Assembly: GCF_030817275.1 (NCBI RefSeq)
Contig: NZ_JAUSZD010000002.1
Coordinates: forward strand, 6,448,001-6,512,000
Origin: Paenibacillus sp. V4I7
GTDB taxonomy: Bacteria > Bacillota > Bacilli > Paenibacillales > NBRC-103111
Direction: 5' to 3'
Length of the DNA: 64,000 bases
Under the pieces are notes generated by a model, which ran no database searches, had not been told where the DNA came from, and was given only the letters and a program-made list of their open reading frames with translations. The translations under genes were made by a program, and so were the position numbers. The stretch's first letter is position 1. The number at the start of each line of letters is the position of its first letter. Shown here in pieces: positions 1-8,684 of the stretch.

Positions 1-2530
1 TCCGAGGCAAAATCTTCTGCAACAACTGCATATCGAATGCCGCTTCCTTACTGAGCAAAGCAAACCGATCATTATAAATCATGTAAAAACAGACCGCATC
101 CCGGATCCGAAACCCTACGTGCGAATGAATCTGCTCCAAAATCCCATTGATTTCCACCAATAACTCAGTCGTCTCTTCCGTTAACTGCTTATAGTCACGA
201 TAAACATCAACCAATTGCAAATATTCGCTTCGCAATAATGAATTAGGAGGAACAGCAGCGCCTTCACTAGCCGGCATTCCTTCACCCGTTGGATATTGTC
301 CAAGATCAATGTAATTAAACTCGATCGTGTTGGCGCGGTCTAATACCTTTTTGCTAAAAGGATGCGTCGTCTCATCCATATTCACCGTTCCAACAATGTA
401 AACATTATCTGGCAGATGGAGGTTGCCGTACACTTGCTTATCTGACTCATTTTGCAGGGAGTCTCTATGTATGAGCGGCGTTGTTACAATCCGATGGTTA
501 TCCCACTCTTGCGTCTCAAGCACACTCAGTAAATCACTGAAATAATGCTCAACCCTAGCCAAATTCATCTCATCCAAGCATATAAAATAGGGCTTATGCT
601 GATTACTCGGCTTTGAAGCCTCAACCAACACCTCCGTTAACTTCCCAGGTCGAAAAACACCTGACAAATCCTTGTAACCCAACAGATCAGAAGGATCGCT
701 CCAGTCCGGGCGGACTGGAATTAATGAGAATTGGCCATTACTCGCGGTTGCTCCTACTGCCTCAGCGAATAGCTTCATGAGCTTTGTTTTGCCAGTGCCG
801 GAGACACCTGCCAGAATGACGAAAGGCTTTGCTTTTAGGGATAAGAAGAAGTTCTCGATCCAGTGATCGGGGTACATAAACCCTTTGCTGGCGATGAAGT
901 TCTTGATCGTGGCTATTCGCTCGATTACTGTTAGTGCATCCACAAGAGGTGTCTCCTCCCACTCTATATACGTGTACTGCTGACCTGATTTGATAACAAA
1001 TTTCAATATCTCTAGCCAGTTGAGCATAAAAATAGACCGTTGTTTTTGGGTAACTTCTCCCCAAGTCTGTAGCATGCCAAGAGCATTGATAAACATAGGA
1101 GCGAATTGATCTAAGGTGAAAGATCCTAGCTCCTTACAGATTTCAATGGCTTTATTGATGCTTCTAACAAGTGGGGTTTGCCCTTCAGCGTTATTTAGCT
1201 GGTCGCGAATTAGCCTGACTTGCGTATCACTTAAAGTCCATTTATTTTCGTTAAAATGGTTCGCGTATTCCTGACCTAGATCAGTTAATGAGAACTGGTT
1301 CTCATTTATAGACAATAAGCCTAAATCTTGCAAGGCTCGTCCCAGATGCCTGACTCTCTCTTTTGGATGCTTCACATCGTCTCCAGAAAGAAGAACAGTG
1401 CCTTGATTTGAGATCAATTGATCTAAAGAGATAGCATTGGGTCTATGATCATATAGGTATTTTAAAATGCCTTGCCCGGCATATAAATGACTGATCGTAT
1501 AATTGAAGCTGATCATTTGCTCGGGTTCATCATTTTGATTGAGTACTTTGTTTACATATTCGTTATAGTTAGTAACCGCATTGTTTAAGTCCGCAATTAG
1601 CTGTTCGTCATATGGAAGATGCTCCGAATCGTAACGGTAATAGGCAACCGTAGATACTTGATAATCTTGGCCTAGACCGCCAGATGTTAAGTAGATGGCA
1701 GCGTCTTTGACCATTCCTTCAAGTGGGAGCAGATGACGTATACCTTGAACTTTTTGTTTGAAATATTGGTAGGCTGCTTGTTTACCTTTGGTTTCAATTG
1801 GTATAGTTACACCTTGCATGAATGTAAGGTAAACCGATTTCATATCTTCTGAGAAAAGGTAGACCAGGTACTCGCCTTGGCGTGTTGTCTCTGTGATACG
1901 TTTATCCATAATGGCGATCCATGGAATCGTTGCCCAATTTCCTTGTCCCACTGACCCAGTGATCTTTAACTCGGAATGGATAAATGGCAACTTTCTCAGC
2001 CTGGCTGGTATCTGTTGTCGTATGAGATTGCCCAGTCTGTGTCCTGCAAACGTTTCTTTTTTTGCAGTTATGTAGGTTGATAAAATATCAGATAGCGCAT
2101 CTTTTATAGAGAAGCTTACTGAGTTCAGCTCATTATAGTAGTTTTCTAATTCGGTTTGAGCTAAAGTATAAAGTTCTCTTAGAACATCATCTGACCAGGA
2201 ATCGTATAGTTGTTTCTTAAAACCGATGGATTCATTATTTTGTTCCAAAATAGAGGATAGTGCTGAAATTGGTGTGGTAATGACAGACTGCACATTAATG
2301 ACTGTCATACTTCCCCAGCTGGTTCCCGCTTTTTCCGGTGGCTGATCGACTATTAGGCCATTTGATTCTCTTTCTTGTAGTAGCGAAAGAAAGCGTTGTT
2401 TTAAATTTAGTAGAGAGACTACTTTCAGTCCGGTTGCTTGCATCTCAGTTAATAGTGCTAGAATAAGCACCATTTTGTAGGATTTCTGTTTATTAGAAAA
2501 TATACTTGAAAGTTCTGTAGGCAGAGTCAA
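1..2530 (-). CDS. McrB-type restriction AAA+ NTPase, 3' end outside window
   Basis: An open minus frame runs without a stop from here to the left edge (about 843 codons), so the C-terminus is missing. A DUF3578/MrcB-like region is seen near residues 180-340 (motif GNWATIPWIAI). The AAA_5 motor follows: Walker A GVSGTGKT near residue 573, Walker B ICLDEMNLARVE near 650, and a sensor region TVNMDETTHPFSKKVLDRA near 720. In characterised McrBC systems McrB is the GTP-driven motor of a nuclease that cuts modified DNA; a McrC partner would be expected just left of the window. The TTG at 2530 is chosen because AGGTGA lies about 5 bases upstream; an in-frame ATG at 2575 has no visible ribosome site. 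Residues 1-180 I do not recognise. It could be another AAA_5 defence ATPase, since the partner is not visible. Confidence 0.85.
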   Translation of the reverse strand, partial: MTLPTELSSIFSNKQKSYKMVLILALLTEMQATGLKVVSLLNLKQRFLSLLQERESNGLIVDQPPEKAGTSWGSMTVINVQSVITTPISALSSILEQNNESIGFKKQLYDSWSDDVLRELYTLAQTELENYYNELNSVSFSIKDALSDILSTYITAKKETFAGHRLGNLIRQQIPARLRKLPFIHSELKITGSVGQGNWATIPWIAIMDKRITETTRQGEYLVYLFSEDMKSVYLTFMQGVTIPIETKGKQAAYQYFKQKVQGIRHLLPLEGMVKDAAIYLTSGGLGQDYQVSTVAYYRYDSEHLPYDEQLIADLNNAVTNYNEYVNKVLNQNDEPEQMISFNYTISHLYAGQGILKYLYDHRPNAISLDQLISNQGTVLLSGDDVKHPKERVRHLGRALQDLGLLSINENQFSLTDLGQEYANHFNENKWTLSDTQVRLIRDQLNNAEGQTPLVRSINKAIEICKELGSFTLDQFAPMFINALGMLQTWGEVTQKQRSIFMLNWLEILKFVIKSGQQYTYIEWEETPLVDALTVIERIATIKNFIASKGFMYPDHWIENFFLSLKAKPFVILAGVSGTGKTKLMKLFAEAVGATASNGQFSLIPVRPDWSDPSDLLGYKDLSGVFRPGKLTEVLVEASKPSNQHKPYFICLDEMNLARVEHYFSDLLSVLETQEWDNHRIVTTPLIHRDSLQNESDKQVYGNLHLPDNVYIVGTVNMDETTHPFSKKVLDRANTIEFNYIDLGQYPTGEGMPASEGAAVPPNSLLRSEYLQLVDVYRDYKQLTEETTELLVEINGILEQIHSHVGFRIRDAVCFYMIYNDRFALLSKEAAFDMQLLQKILPR

Positions 2531-2858
2531 TTCGATCACCTGTTTTGTGAAATAGAGTTTTGAAGAATTTATCATAAAACTTCGATGTTAGTATTATTCA
2601 TTCGACAAACAGTAAATGAATGCCTGCAATTACTTGTTTTAGACAGTAAGCTCAAATAAAAGAGACTACCCGTTTTACACTGGTACTCTCTTTTTTATAC
2701 GCTAGTTAGGTCACCTCAAATGAGTTACACATTCCACACACGTCTCGAATTTAAACCACTTCCACTAAAACATGCTTATTTATTTTACTTTATGCTAAGT
2801 CCAATACGGCTCTAATGATGGATGTTCTTGAATATAGATGCCAATAAATTATCTTCCA
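2531..2858. other. Intergenic region between the McrB-like and GIY-YIG genes
   Basis: No coding frame is supported here. The stretch holds one clear intrinsic terminator (2658-2694) and otherwise AT-rich sequence that should contain the promoter of the mcrB-like gene, though no convincing -35/-10 pair was identified. Confidence 0.5.
2658..2694 (-). terminator. Intrinsic terminator after the GIY-YIG gene
   Basis: A hairpin with arms AAAAGAGACTACC and GGTACTCTCTTTT (one C/C mismatch) and an 11-base loop. T-rich sequence follows on both strands, so it may act in both directions. It lies downstream of the GIY-YIG gene and upstream of the mcrB-like gene, implying separate transcription of the two. 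Confidence 0.7.
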
Positions 2859-3701
2859 TCACTTCCTCTTTATTTCATCTAAAGTCTTACCGTTTCTGTC
2901 CTTCCAATCAATCCAACCATTGGATCTTCTTGCTAGAATAACACCCGCTGCTGCACTCGGAGAGGCAAAGATATGATCTTGAGTAAAGACCAAAACTAAT
3001 TCATTCCTTCTAAGAATTCCCGACTCAATAAGTTTTTGTCTCATACCAACAATCCAAGGACCTGCGGTCGGAGTTTCGGTTAGATTAGCCTTAGAACCTT
3101 TAAATACCACTAAACCCTCATCTGTATATTGGCCCTCAGAATACGCATCTTTACCCTTACATATTAATGCCTCAGACTTGTCAATCGAGTTTGCTAGCCC
3201 TTCAAATATAGGAAACCCTAAAGTTGCAATAAGTATTTTTGCTGTTTCATAACTATCCATTAAATCAGCTTCCATTGCTTCGGTAATGAATGATTTGGTT
3301 GGAATGGTGCTATTGTCAATTATGTACCTGTTGTTTTCGATTGCCTTCGTATAACAATGCCACTCTAAAAATTTAACGTGCGACTTAGTAAAACTGTTGG
3401 TTTTCGAAATCAACACTATTGCTGCATTCCAGAAGTCCTTGTTTTGATTGTGTTGTTTCAGTCTGTGATAACAATCTTCCGCCTCACCAACATATACAAC
3501 GGGTTTTAGTCTATCGTCCGAGTCCCCGAAAAGGAAATAAACGCCGACGTTCTTTATTTCATTACGCGACTCTGTTTCTTTAAGTTTGTTTCTAGGTATG
3601 TAGATAGCCTGAATAGTTCTACTTGTTATCTCTGCAATCTTTATACTTCTTGGCGAACCATCAGGGAGGAAAATTTGAATAGTCTTTGGATGGTTGTCCA
3701 T
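2859..3701 (-). CDS. GIY-YIG nuclease-fold protein with C-terminal DUF4357
   Basis: A 280-residue protein. The GIY-YIG signature appears as GVYFLF (residues 53-58) and YVGEAEDCYHRLKQH (70-84), which contains the conserved YVG and Arg80. The C-terminal part, about residues 215-275 (GLVVFKGSKA, then IVGMRQKLIESGIL), matches the DUF4357 pattern. Proteins with this pair of domains are widespread in bacteria and their substrates are not established; a role in DNA processing or defence is inferred from the nuclease fold and the neighbouring McrB-like gene. The ATG at 3701 follows AAAGGTGAT by about 7 bases. The gene appears to be transcribed alone, with a terminator directly downstream. Confidence 0.85.
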   Translation of the reverse strand: MDNHPKTIQIFLPDGSPRSIKIAEITSRTIQAIYIPRNKLKETESRNEIKNVGVYFLFGDSDDRLKPVVYVGEAEDCYHRLKQHNQNKDFWNAAIVLISKTNSFTKSHVKFLEWHCYTKAIENNRYIIDNSTIPTKSFITEAMEADLMDSYETAKILIATLGFPIFEGLANSIDKSEALICKGKDAYSEGQYTDEGLVVFKGSKANLTETPTAGPWIVGMRQKLIESGILRRNELVLVFTQDHIFASPSAAAGVILARRSNGWIDWKDRNGKTLDEIKRK

Positions 3702-3783
3702 ATATATATCACCTTTCTGACTTTTTGTTATACTTTTAAGAAAGATTGTGGAAAATTGTGGTCTTTCCTAATCATATAACATG

Positions 3784-3813
3784 AAAAACCCTACTACAAC
3801 AAAGTAAGTAGGG
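3784..3813 (-). terminator. Intrinsic terminator overlapping the rlmD stop codon
   Basis: Arms CCCTACT and AGTAGGG form a 7-bp stem that overlaps the stop codon at 3794. On the minus strand the stem is followed by five T residues. Confidence 0.7.
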
Positions 3814-5369
3814 CAATACTTTCCACATGCACCGTATGCGGAAACATATCCACCGGCTGCGCCTCGACGACGCCGTACCCGCCATCGACGAGCACGCGCA
3901 AGTCGCGCGCGAGTGTCGACGCGCTGCACGACACGTACACGATGCGCCGCGGCTGCAGCTCGAGGATCGTCGCGAGCAGCGCCGGATCGCAGCCCTTGCG
4001 GGGCGGGTCCACCACGATCACGTCGGGCCGAACGCCCTGACGTGTCCACTCGGGGAGGACCACTTCCGCTGGGCCTGCCTCGAAGTGCACGTTCGTCATG
4101 CCGTTTAACTCGGCATTCTTCCGTGCATCCGAGATCGCCTCCTCGACGATCTCGACCCCGTACACCTGTCCCGCCTTCTGGGCGAGGAACAGGGAGATCG
4201 TGCCGATGCCGCAGTAGGCATCGACCACCGTCTCGCCGCCTGTTAGCGCGGCGTACTCTAGTGCCTTCCCGTACAGCACTTCCGTTTGGACGGGGTTCAC
4301 TTGATAGAAAGATCGCGCGGAAATGGCAAATTTCACATCGCCGATATAGTCATAGATAACCTCGCTGCCCCACAGGACGCGAGTCTCATCCCCAAAAATA
4401 ACATTGGTCTGTTTCACATTAATGTTATGGCAAATGCTTTTCACGCCGGGCAATGCGGCACGAATGCCAGCAACCCACTCCGCTACGCGAGGAATCTCGG
4501 CGCCATTAGTCACTAGCACGACCATGATCTCGCCCGTGCGGAAGCCGACTTTGACGACGACGTGGCGAAGCAGTCCGTCATTACGCTCTTCATTATAAGC
4601 GCGAATTCCAAGTCGCGCGCCGATCTCTTTCACACGAGCAACGACTTCATCGTTCGACTCATGTTGGATCAAACACTCATCCATATTGATGATGCGATGG
4701 CTTCCATGAGCATAAAATCCGCCAATGAGGCCGCCCTGCTCTTCCCCAAAAGGAACCTGCGCCTTGTTCCGATACCGCCACGGATCGGTCATCCCCAACG
4801 TAGGATGGACAACAATCCCTTCATCTGAAGCACCAGCATCAAGATGACCTATTGTTGGCTCCCCCGCAACCTGCAGCTTCCCAATACGTTGCAAATTATC
4901 CACCACCTGCTGGCGCTTCACGCGAAGCTGCCGCCTCATAGCTCAAATGCTGCAGCTGACAGCCGCCGCATTCCTCATATATCCCACAATCCGGCTTAAC
5001 CCGATCCGGACTAACTTCCAGCACTTCCACAAGCGCAGCATATCCATACTGCTTCTTCAAATGCTCCACCCGCACAAGCGCACGCTCACCAGGCAGCGCA
5101 CCAGCGACAAAAAGGGTAAAACCGTTCACACGGCCTACCCCTTCGCCATCATGGCTGATCCCAATGATCTCAGCCTCATATTGCTGCCCGATCTGCACCG
5201 GCAGATCCGCCATCCAAGCCGGAGCCGCCTTCTGGGCGGAATTCCCTATCTTTCCAGAACTCCTTGTCTTCCCAGTCCTTCCGGAATTCCCGGACTTCGC
5301 CGTCTTCCCAAAATTCCCATTTCCTCTATGTTTACCTGACACTGAGCCAGAACTACCTTTTGCTTTCAT
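3794..5369 (-). pseudogene. rlmD: RlmD-type 23S rRNA (uracil-C5) methyltransferase with a one-base frameshift
   Basis: Two overlapping minus frames together make one TrmA/RumA-family enzyme. The upstream frame (5369-4896) has a Gly/Ser/Lys-rich N-terminus, a TRAM domain and Fe-S cysteines ending in CGGCQLQHLSYEA. The downstream frame (to 3794) continues with QLRVKRQQVVDNLQRIG, the SAM-binding motif VDAYCGIGTISLFLA, VVDPPRKGCDP and the catalytic-cysteine motif VSCSASTLARD. Removing one C from the CC at 4931-4932 restores a continuous reading frame through this conserved junction. Family members methylate U1939 (and U747 in B. subtilis RlmCD) of 23S rRNA. In B. subtilis the homologue (yefA) sits beside dgkB, as here. 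The break could be a real mutation, programmed shifting or a base-calling error; everything else in the gene looks intact, which favours a recent event or error. Confidence 0.85.
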
Positions 5370-5450
5370 ATGACCCTCACTTTACTCAATCCCTATTACT
5401 TAATCTACCTAGGCCAGGCGCAGCACGCAGGGGGTACGTTTTACCCCACC

Positions 5451-6449
5451 CTACTCAAGCTTCTCCTGCTCCTCATCCCCATGACCCTGCCCATTCCCTT
5501 TCAAATGAAACGGCGTGGTCAACGTCTCTAAAAACGTCTTCTTATAAATCGACTGCCCCGACTGATCCACAACAATCTGCAAATGACTCTTCAAATTCGT
5601 CATCACACAAGGCAGCGTCCCCCCGAATTCCCCATCCAGATTCAACTGGACGTAGTCCGGCGAATTAATCTCAATGTGATTCGTTTGGAAATAAATCAGA
5701 TTCGGATCGCTCAAATGCTCGCCGCGCAGTGCGAGCGTAACCACTCTTATGAACTCTGCAAGATTACACTTGCGCAAGATCAATACATCAAAAAGTCCAT
5801 CATTCATACTCGCTTCCGGAGCCAGCTTCTCGAAGCCGCCAACAGAGTTAGAGTTGCCAACGAGGAACATCATGACTTCCTCATGAAATTCCTTGTCGCC
5901 TGCCTTGACATACAGATCTATGGGCTTCAGCCTAGGCAGCTTCTCGAGTCCCTTCATATAATAGGCCAACTGGCCGATCATGGTCTTGAGCTTGCTTGGG
6001 ACTTCGTACGTCAGCTCGGTCAGCGAGCCGCCGCCGGCGATATTAATGAAGTAGCGGTTATTGATTTTGCCTACATCGATGTCGGTTGTGTACTGCTGCA
6101 CGATCAGGTCGCAGGCGTACTCCAAATTCTTAGGAATGCCGAGCGCCCGGGCAAAATCGTTGGTCGTTCCCAGCGGCAAAATGCCAAGTGGGGGCCTGCC
6201 CTCTCTCTCGGCCATGCCGTTGACGACTTCACACAGGGTGCCGTCTCCGCCTGCAGCGATGATCAGATCGAAGCCTCGACTAACGGCATGTGCCGCTGCG
6301 AGTGTTGCGTCGCCTTCACCGATGGTAGCGTGAGTGGATGTTTCGAAACCACCGCGCTCCAGGCGCTGAAGGATCTCTGGCAAACGCTTTTTCATTTCTT
6401 CCCGGCCAGAAGTCGGATTATAGATCAGTCTTGCTCTTTTGACCACCAT
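5451..6449 (-). CDS. dagK: Diacylglycerol kinase DgkB/DagK family
   Basis: A 332-residue cytoplasmic lipid kinase. The N-terminus reads RARLIYNPTSG, and the nucleotide-binding motif GGDGT is at residues 67-71, followed by GILPLGTTNDFARALG. B. subtilis DgkB phosphorylates diacylglycerol and recycles it into phospholipid and lipoteichoic acid turnover. The ATG at 6449 is preferred over the one at 6491: AGGTGA lies 8 bases upstream, the protein then begins like DgkB, and only 4 bases separate it from the stop of the upstream chelatase gene, indicating co-transcription. The last 40 residues (from about 290) are polar and rich in Gly, Gln and Glu, beyond the conserved domain. Confidence 0.92.
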   Translation of the reverse strand: MVVKRARLIYNPTSGREEMKKRLPEILQRLERGGFETSTHATIGEGDATLAAAHAVSRGFDLIIAAGGDGTLCEVVNGMAEREGRPPLGILPLGTTNDFARALGIPKNLEYACDLIVQQYTTDIDVGKINNRYFINIAGGGSLTELTYEVPSKLKTMIGQLAYYMKGLEKLPRLKPIDLYVKAGDKEFHEEVMMFLVGNSNSVGGFEKLAPEASMNDGLFDVLILRKCNLAEFIRVVTLALRGEHLSDPNLIYFQTNHIEINSPDYVQLNLDGEFGGTLPCVMTNLKSHLQIVVDQSGQSIYKKTFLETLTTPFHLKGNGQGHGDEEQEKLE

Positions 6450-6453
6450 CGTC

Positions 6454-7233
6454 TCAATCACCTGTTTCGCCTTCTGCGATTTCTGAAGCAATCTGCTTCT
6501 CTATCCATTTGGAAATTAGCGGACTAGGCAGCAGCGCCCGTCCATTGTACCGATATTCGAACCCTTCCATGCGGGAAGGGATGACTTGCGTCGTGAAATA
6601 GCCTTCACTTAGAAAAAGCGGTGCAACGACGACTGCATGGTCAGGCTTCTTCTGAGCCCACCCTGTCATCTTCTGTTTCACTTGATCTGGCAAAAGCATA
6701 GCGATATCCGCCTCGTCGTAGCCGCCTAACGCCTTCAACCGCTCTGCGAGCAGCTCTAAGCCTTGGCGCCACTTGAGATGGAAGCCTTTCTCTTTACTTC
6801 CGTGACCGATAAGCAGGACGATTTCCTGACTTGGCGATTCGGAAAGCTCTTTGATTTTCGCATAAATAATCTCAGCAATAACGGGGTCGTCATCAATTGG
6901 CGATGTGAAATGAATGCGCGCCTTGATATCAAAAGGTTCCATATCTGTCTCGAGCAGTGGCTCCTCAATCACACCTAAGGCATAGCTGATTTCATCAATA
7001 TGTGTACTCCCAGAGGACACGAACAGGGGAACGACGATAATATCCGTCACGCCTTGCGCCTCTAAACTGTAAATACCATCTTGAATTAATCGGCCTTCCA
7101 CCAATTCTAAATAAGAAGCGTAGATCGGAACATTCATCGGCATCTTGACGGCAGACACGGCCTCATCGACCAGCTGAACCCAGCCCTCATCCCGAGATCC
7201 ATGGCTTATGACTAGCACACCATACTCACTCAT
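6454..7233 (-). CDS. CbiX/SirB-family chelatase-like protein
   Basis: A 259-residue protein with two CbiX-type halves. The first carries ISHGSRD (His11), the second LIGHGSKE and later APLFLSEGYFTTQVIP. In this family the histidines bind the metal and insert Co or Fe into sirohydrochlorin for cobalamin or siroheme. No other tetrapyrrole gene is in the window, so the actual substrate is not shown. The ATG at 7233 is chosen because GGGGAG lies 7 bases upstream and the protein starts cleanly with the first strand of the domain; a longer frame to 7377 has no ribosome site. The dagK gene follows 4 bases later. Confidence 0.85.
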   Translation of the reverse strand: MSEYGVLVISHGSRDEGWVQLVDEAVSAVKMPMNVPIYASYLELVEGRLIQDGIYSLEAQGVTDIIVVPLFVSSGSTHIDEISYALGVIEEPLLETDMEPFDIKARIHFTSPIDDDPVIAEIIYAKIKELSESPSQEIVLLIGHGSKEKGFHLKWRQGLELLAERLKALGGYDEADIAMLLPDQVKQKMTGWAQKKPDHAVVVAPLFLSEGYFTTQVIPSRMEGFEYRYNGRALLPSPLISKWIEKQIASEIAEGETGD

Positions 7234-7384
7234 TTTGTTCTCCCCACCCGTTCTAAACATGCCTATAAATCCTATGCTAACGAATGTGTTCACACATGTC
7301 AATTGACCTGCAAATAAACAGGAAAAATCCCGCATTACGCAAGGTAACGCAGGATCTTGAATTCTTTTTTCGAACAAACATGAA

Positions 7385-7675
7385 TTAACGACCTAAACGA
7401 TCCAGCGTCAGCACATAGCCGTCGTTTCCGTAGTTGAGGCATCTTTTGACACGAGAAATGGTTGCTGTTGATGCGCCCGTCTCGGCTTCGATCTGGTTAT
7501 ACGTACAGCCCTTGCGCAGCATGCGAGCAACCTCAAGGCGTTGGGAAAGCGATTGAATCTCGTTCACGGTGCACAAGTCATCAAAAAAGACATAGCACTC
7601 TTCAATATCTTTGAGCGTCAGCACGGCTTCAAAAAGCTGGTCTATTGCTTTATCATTTAATTTTTTTAATTGCAT
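7385..7675 (-). CDS. YerC/TrpR-family DNA-binding protein
   Basis: A 96-residue protein of the TrpR-like YerC/YecD family. The helix-turn-helix region is RKGCTYNQIEAETGAS followed by TATISRVKRCLNYG, with the recognition helix near residues 68-80. The function of YerC in B. subtilis is not firmly established; a transcription-factor role follows from the Trp-repressor fold. In B. subtilis yerC lies next to yerB downstream of the purine operon; here yerB is 1 kb away and the pur operon further right, so the neighbourhood is only partly kept. Confidence 0.85.
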   Translation of the reverse strand: MQLKKLNDKAIDQLFEAVLTLKDIEECYVFFDDLCTVNEIQSLSQRLEVARMLRKGCTYNQIEAETGASTATISRVKRCLNYGNDGYVLTLDRLGR

Positions 7676-7815
7676 AGGTTGTCAACTCCCGGTAGAAAAG
7701 CATTTAAGCTTATAAGATCTGTTTAAGCTCCTGTGTATCATTCGACACGTCATGTATAAATCCTTCCTTTAGGATAGCGAAACGTTAAAATTTCTATGCG
7801 TTAATGAGGTGAATT

Positions 7816-7871
7816 GTGACATTTAACTAGACCCGTGACATTCGTCCATACCAACGGTAGGCAAGTGACAT
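7816..7871 (+). promoter_or_regulatory. Three GTGACAT direct repeats upstream of the glycine-rich gene
   Basis: The heptamer GTGACAT occurs at 7816, 7835 and 7865 on the plus strand, within 100 bases of the start at 7915. Repeat spacing is 19 and 30 bases. These look like sites for a DNA-binding regulator, but no regulator is assigned. Confidence 0.35.
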
Positions 7872-7914
7872 ATCCTGTAGGAGACAAATCTGATAAAAAG
7901 GATCGTGAATCCTA

Positions 7915-8547
7915 GTGAACAACCAAAGACAAATCATTGGTAATGGCGGTAATCGTCCTGAGGTTTATACAAGAAGCTTAACTTTACCTACCCAACTCGG
8001 GGATGGCGGCTTCGGGCAATATCCGGGCTTAGGCGGTGGCGGAAATCCTTTTGCACAAGGCGGAGGAGGATTTCCTACTCCTTTCGAAGGAGGCGGTAAT
8101 CTCTTCGGTAGCCCTAGCGGTGGTAATGCTGGCGGCGGATTTTTTGGAGGCGGCAGCGCGAACCCCAGCGGTGCTGGCGGTGGTGGCGGAGGGAATTTCC
8201 TCAGCAACCTCTTAGGTGGTGGCGGTGGTGGAGCTGTAGGCGGTGCCTCGTCTAACCCGCTTAGCGGCTTGAATTTGAAGCAAATCTCCGGCTTCGTTGA
8301 ACGTATGGGTGGTATTGACGGCATTCTCGGCACAATGGGCAAGGTTCAGAAGTTCATGAGCACCTTTCAACAAATGGCACCTATGGTGAAAACCATTTTG
8401 AGTTCGATTGGCAAAGGAAAAGTGAATTCATCGGATGACTTGGAAGAAATATTAAAACCAAAACGCAAACGCCGGAAGAAATCAAGCTCAGGCCCTAGAA
8501 GAAAAGGAGCTTCCAAAACCTCCTTAACCAAACGCAAACGCCGATAA
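7915..8547 (+). CDS. Glycine-rich protein with strongly basic C-terminus
   Basis: A 210-residue protein of no assigned function. Residues about 30-115 are dominated by Gly with Asn, Phe and Pro (GGGGNPFAQGGGG). A conserved-looking amphipathic block follows (ISGFVERMGGIDGILGTMG, then VQKFMSTFQQMAPMVKTILS). Residues 175-210 are packed with Lys/Arg (KPKRKRRKK, KRKRR). The layout recalls Bacillales VrrA/YqfQ-like proteins and spore-associated Gly-rich proteins, but that is only a resemblance. No signal peptide or membrane segment is seen. The start is GTG; the possible SD (AGGAT) sits in a small hairpin with ATCCT. It is transcribed alone on the plus strand. Confidence 0.75.
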   Translation: MNNQRQIIGNGGNRPEVYTRSLTLPTQLGDGGFGQYPGLGGGGNPFAQGGGGFPTPFEGGGNLFGSPSGGNAGGGFFGGGSANPSGAGGGGGGNFLSNLLGGGGGGAVGGASSNPLSGLNLKQISGFVERMGGIDGILGTMGKVQKFMSTFQQMAPMVKTILSSIGKGKVNSSDDLEEILKPKRKRRKKSSSGPRRKGASKTSLTKRKRR

Positions 8548-8608
8548 GATTATCCTACACAGATCACTCTCAGGTCAACCTCTAGTCATACGCAGGTCAA
8601 AATAATTC

Positions 8609-8675
8609 CAAAAAAGCGCACGAGAAAGCCGCCTCGTCTTGGTTCTAAACCCAAGAAGGGCGGCTTCTCTGCGCC
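8609..8675 (-). terminator. Strong intrinsic terminator after yerB
   Basis: Long arms (GAGAAAGCCGCC against GGCGGCTTCTC) with an inner CTTGG/CCAAG pairing. On the minus strand the stem is followed by six T residues, fitting termination of yerB; it may also stop transcripts of the plus-strand Gly-rich gene. Confidence 0.8.
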
Positions 8676-8684
8676 TATCTATGG

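Noticed and set aside
3827..4359. Plus-strand frames of 93-148 codons opposite rlmD
   Set aside because: They are Arg/Ser/Pro-rich translations of the complement of a well-supported GC-rich gene, without ribosome sites.
5583..6527. A 314-codon plus-strand frame opposite dagK
   Set aside because: It mirrors a clear lipid kinase; no domain or ribosome site is seen.
7965..8342. Pro-rich minus-strand frame opposite the Gly-rich gene
   Set aside because: Pro runs are simply the complement of Gly codons.
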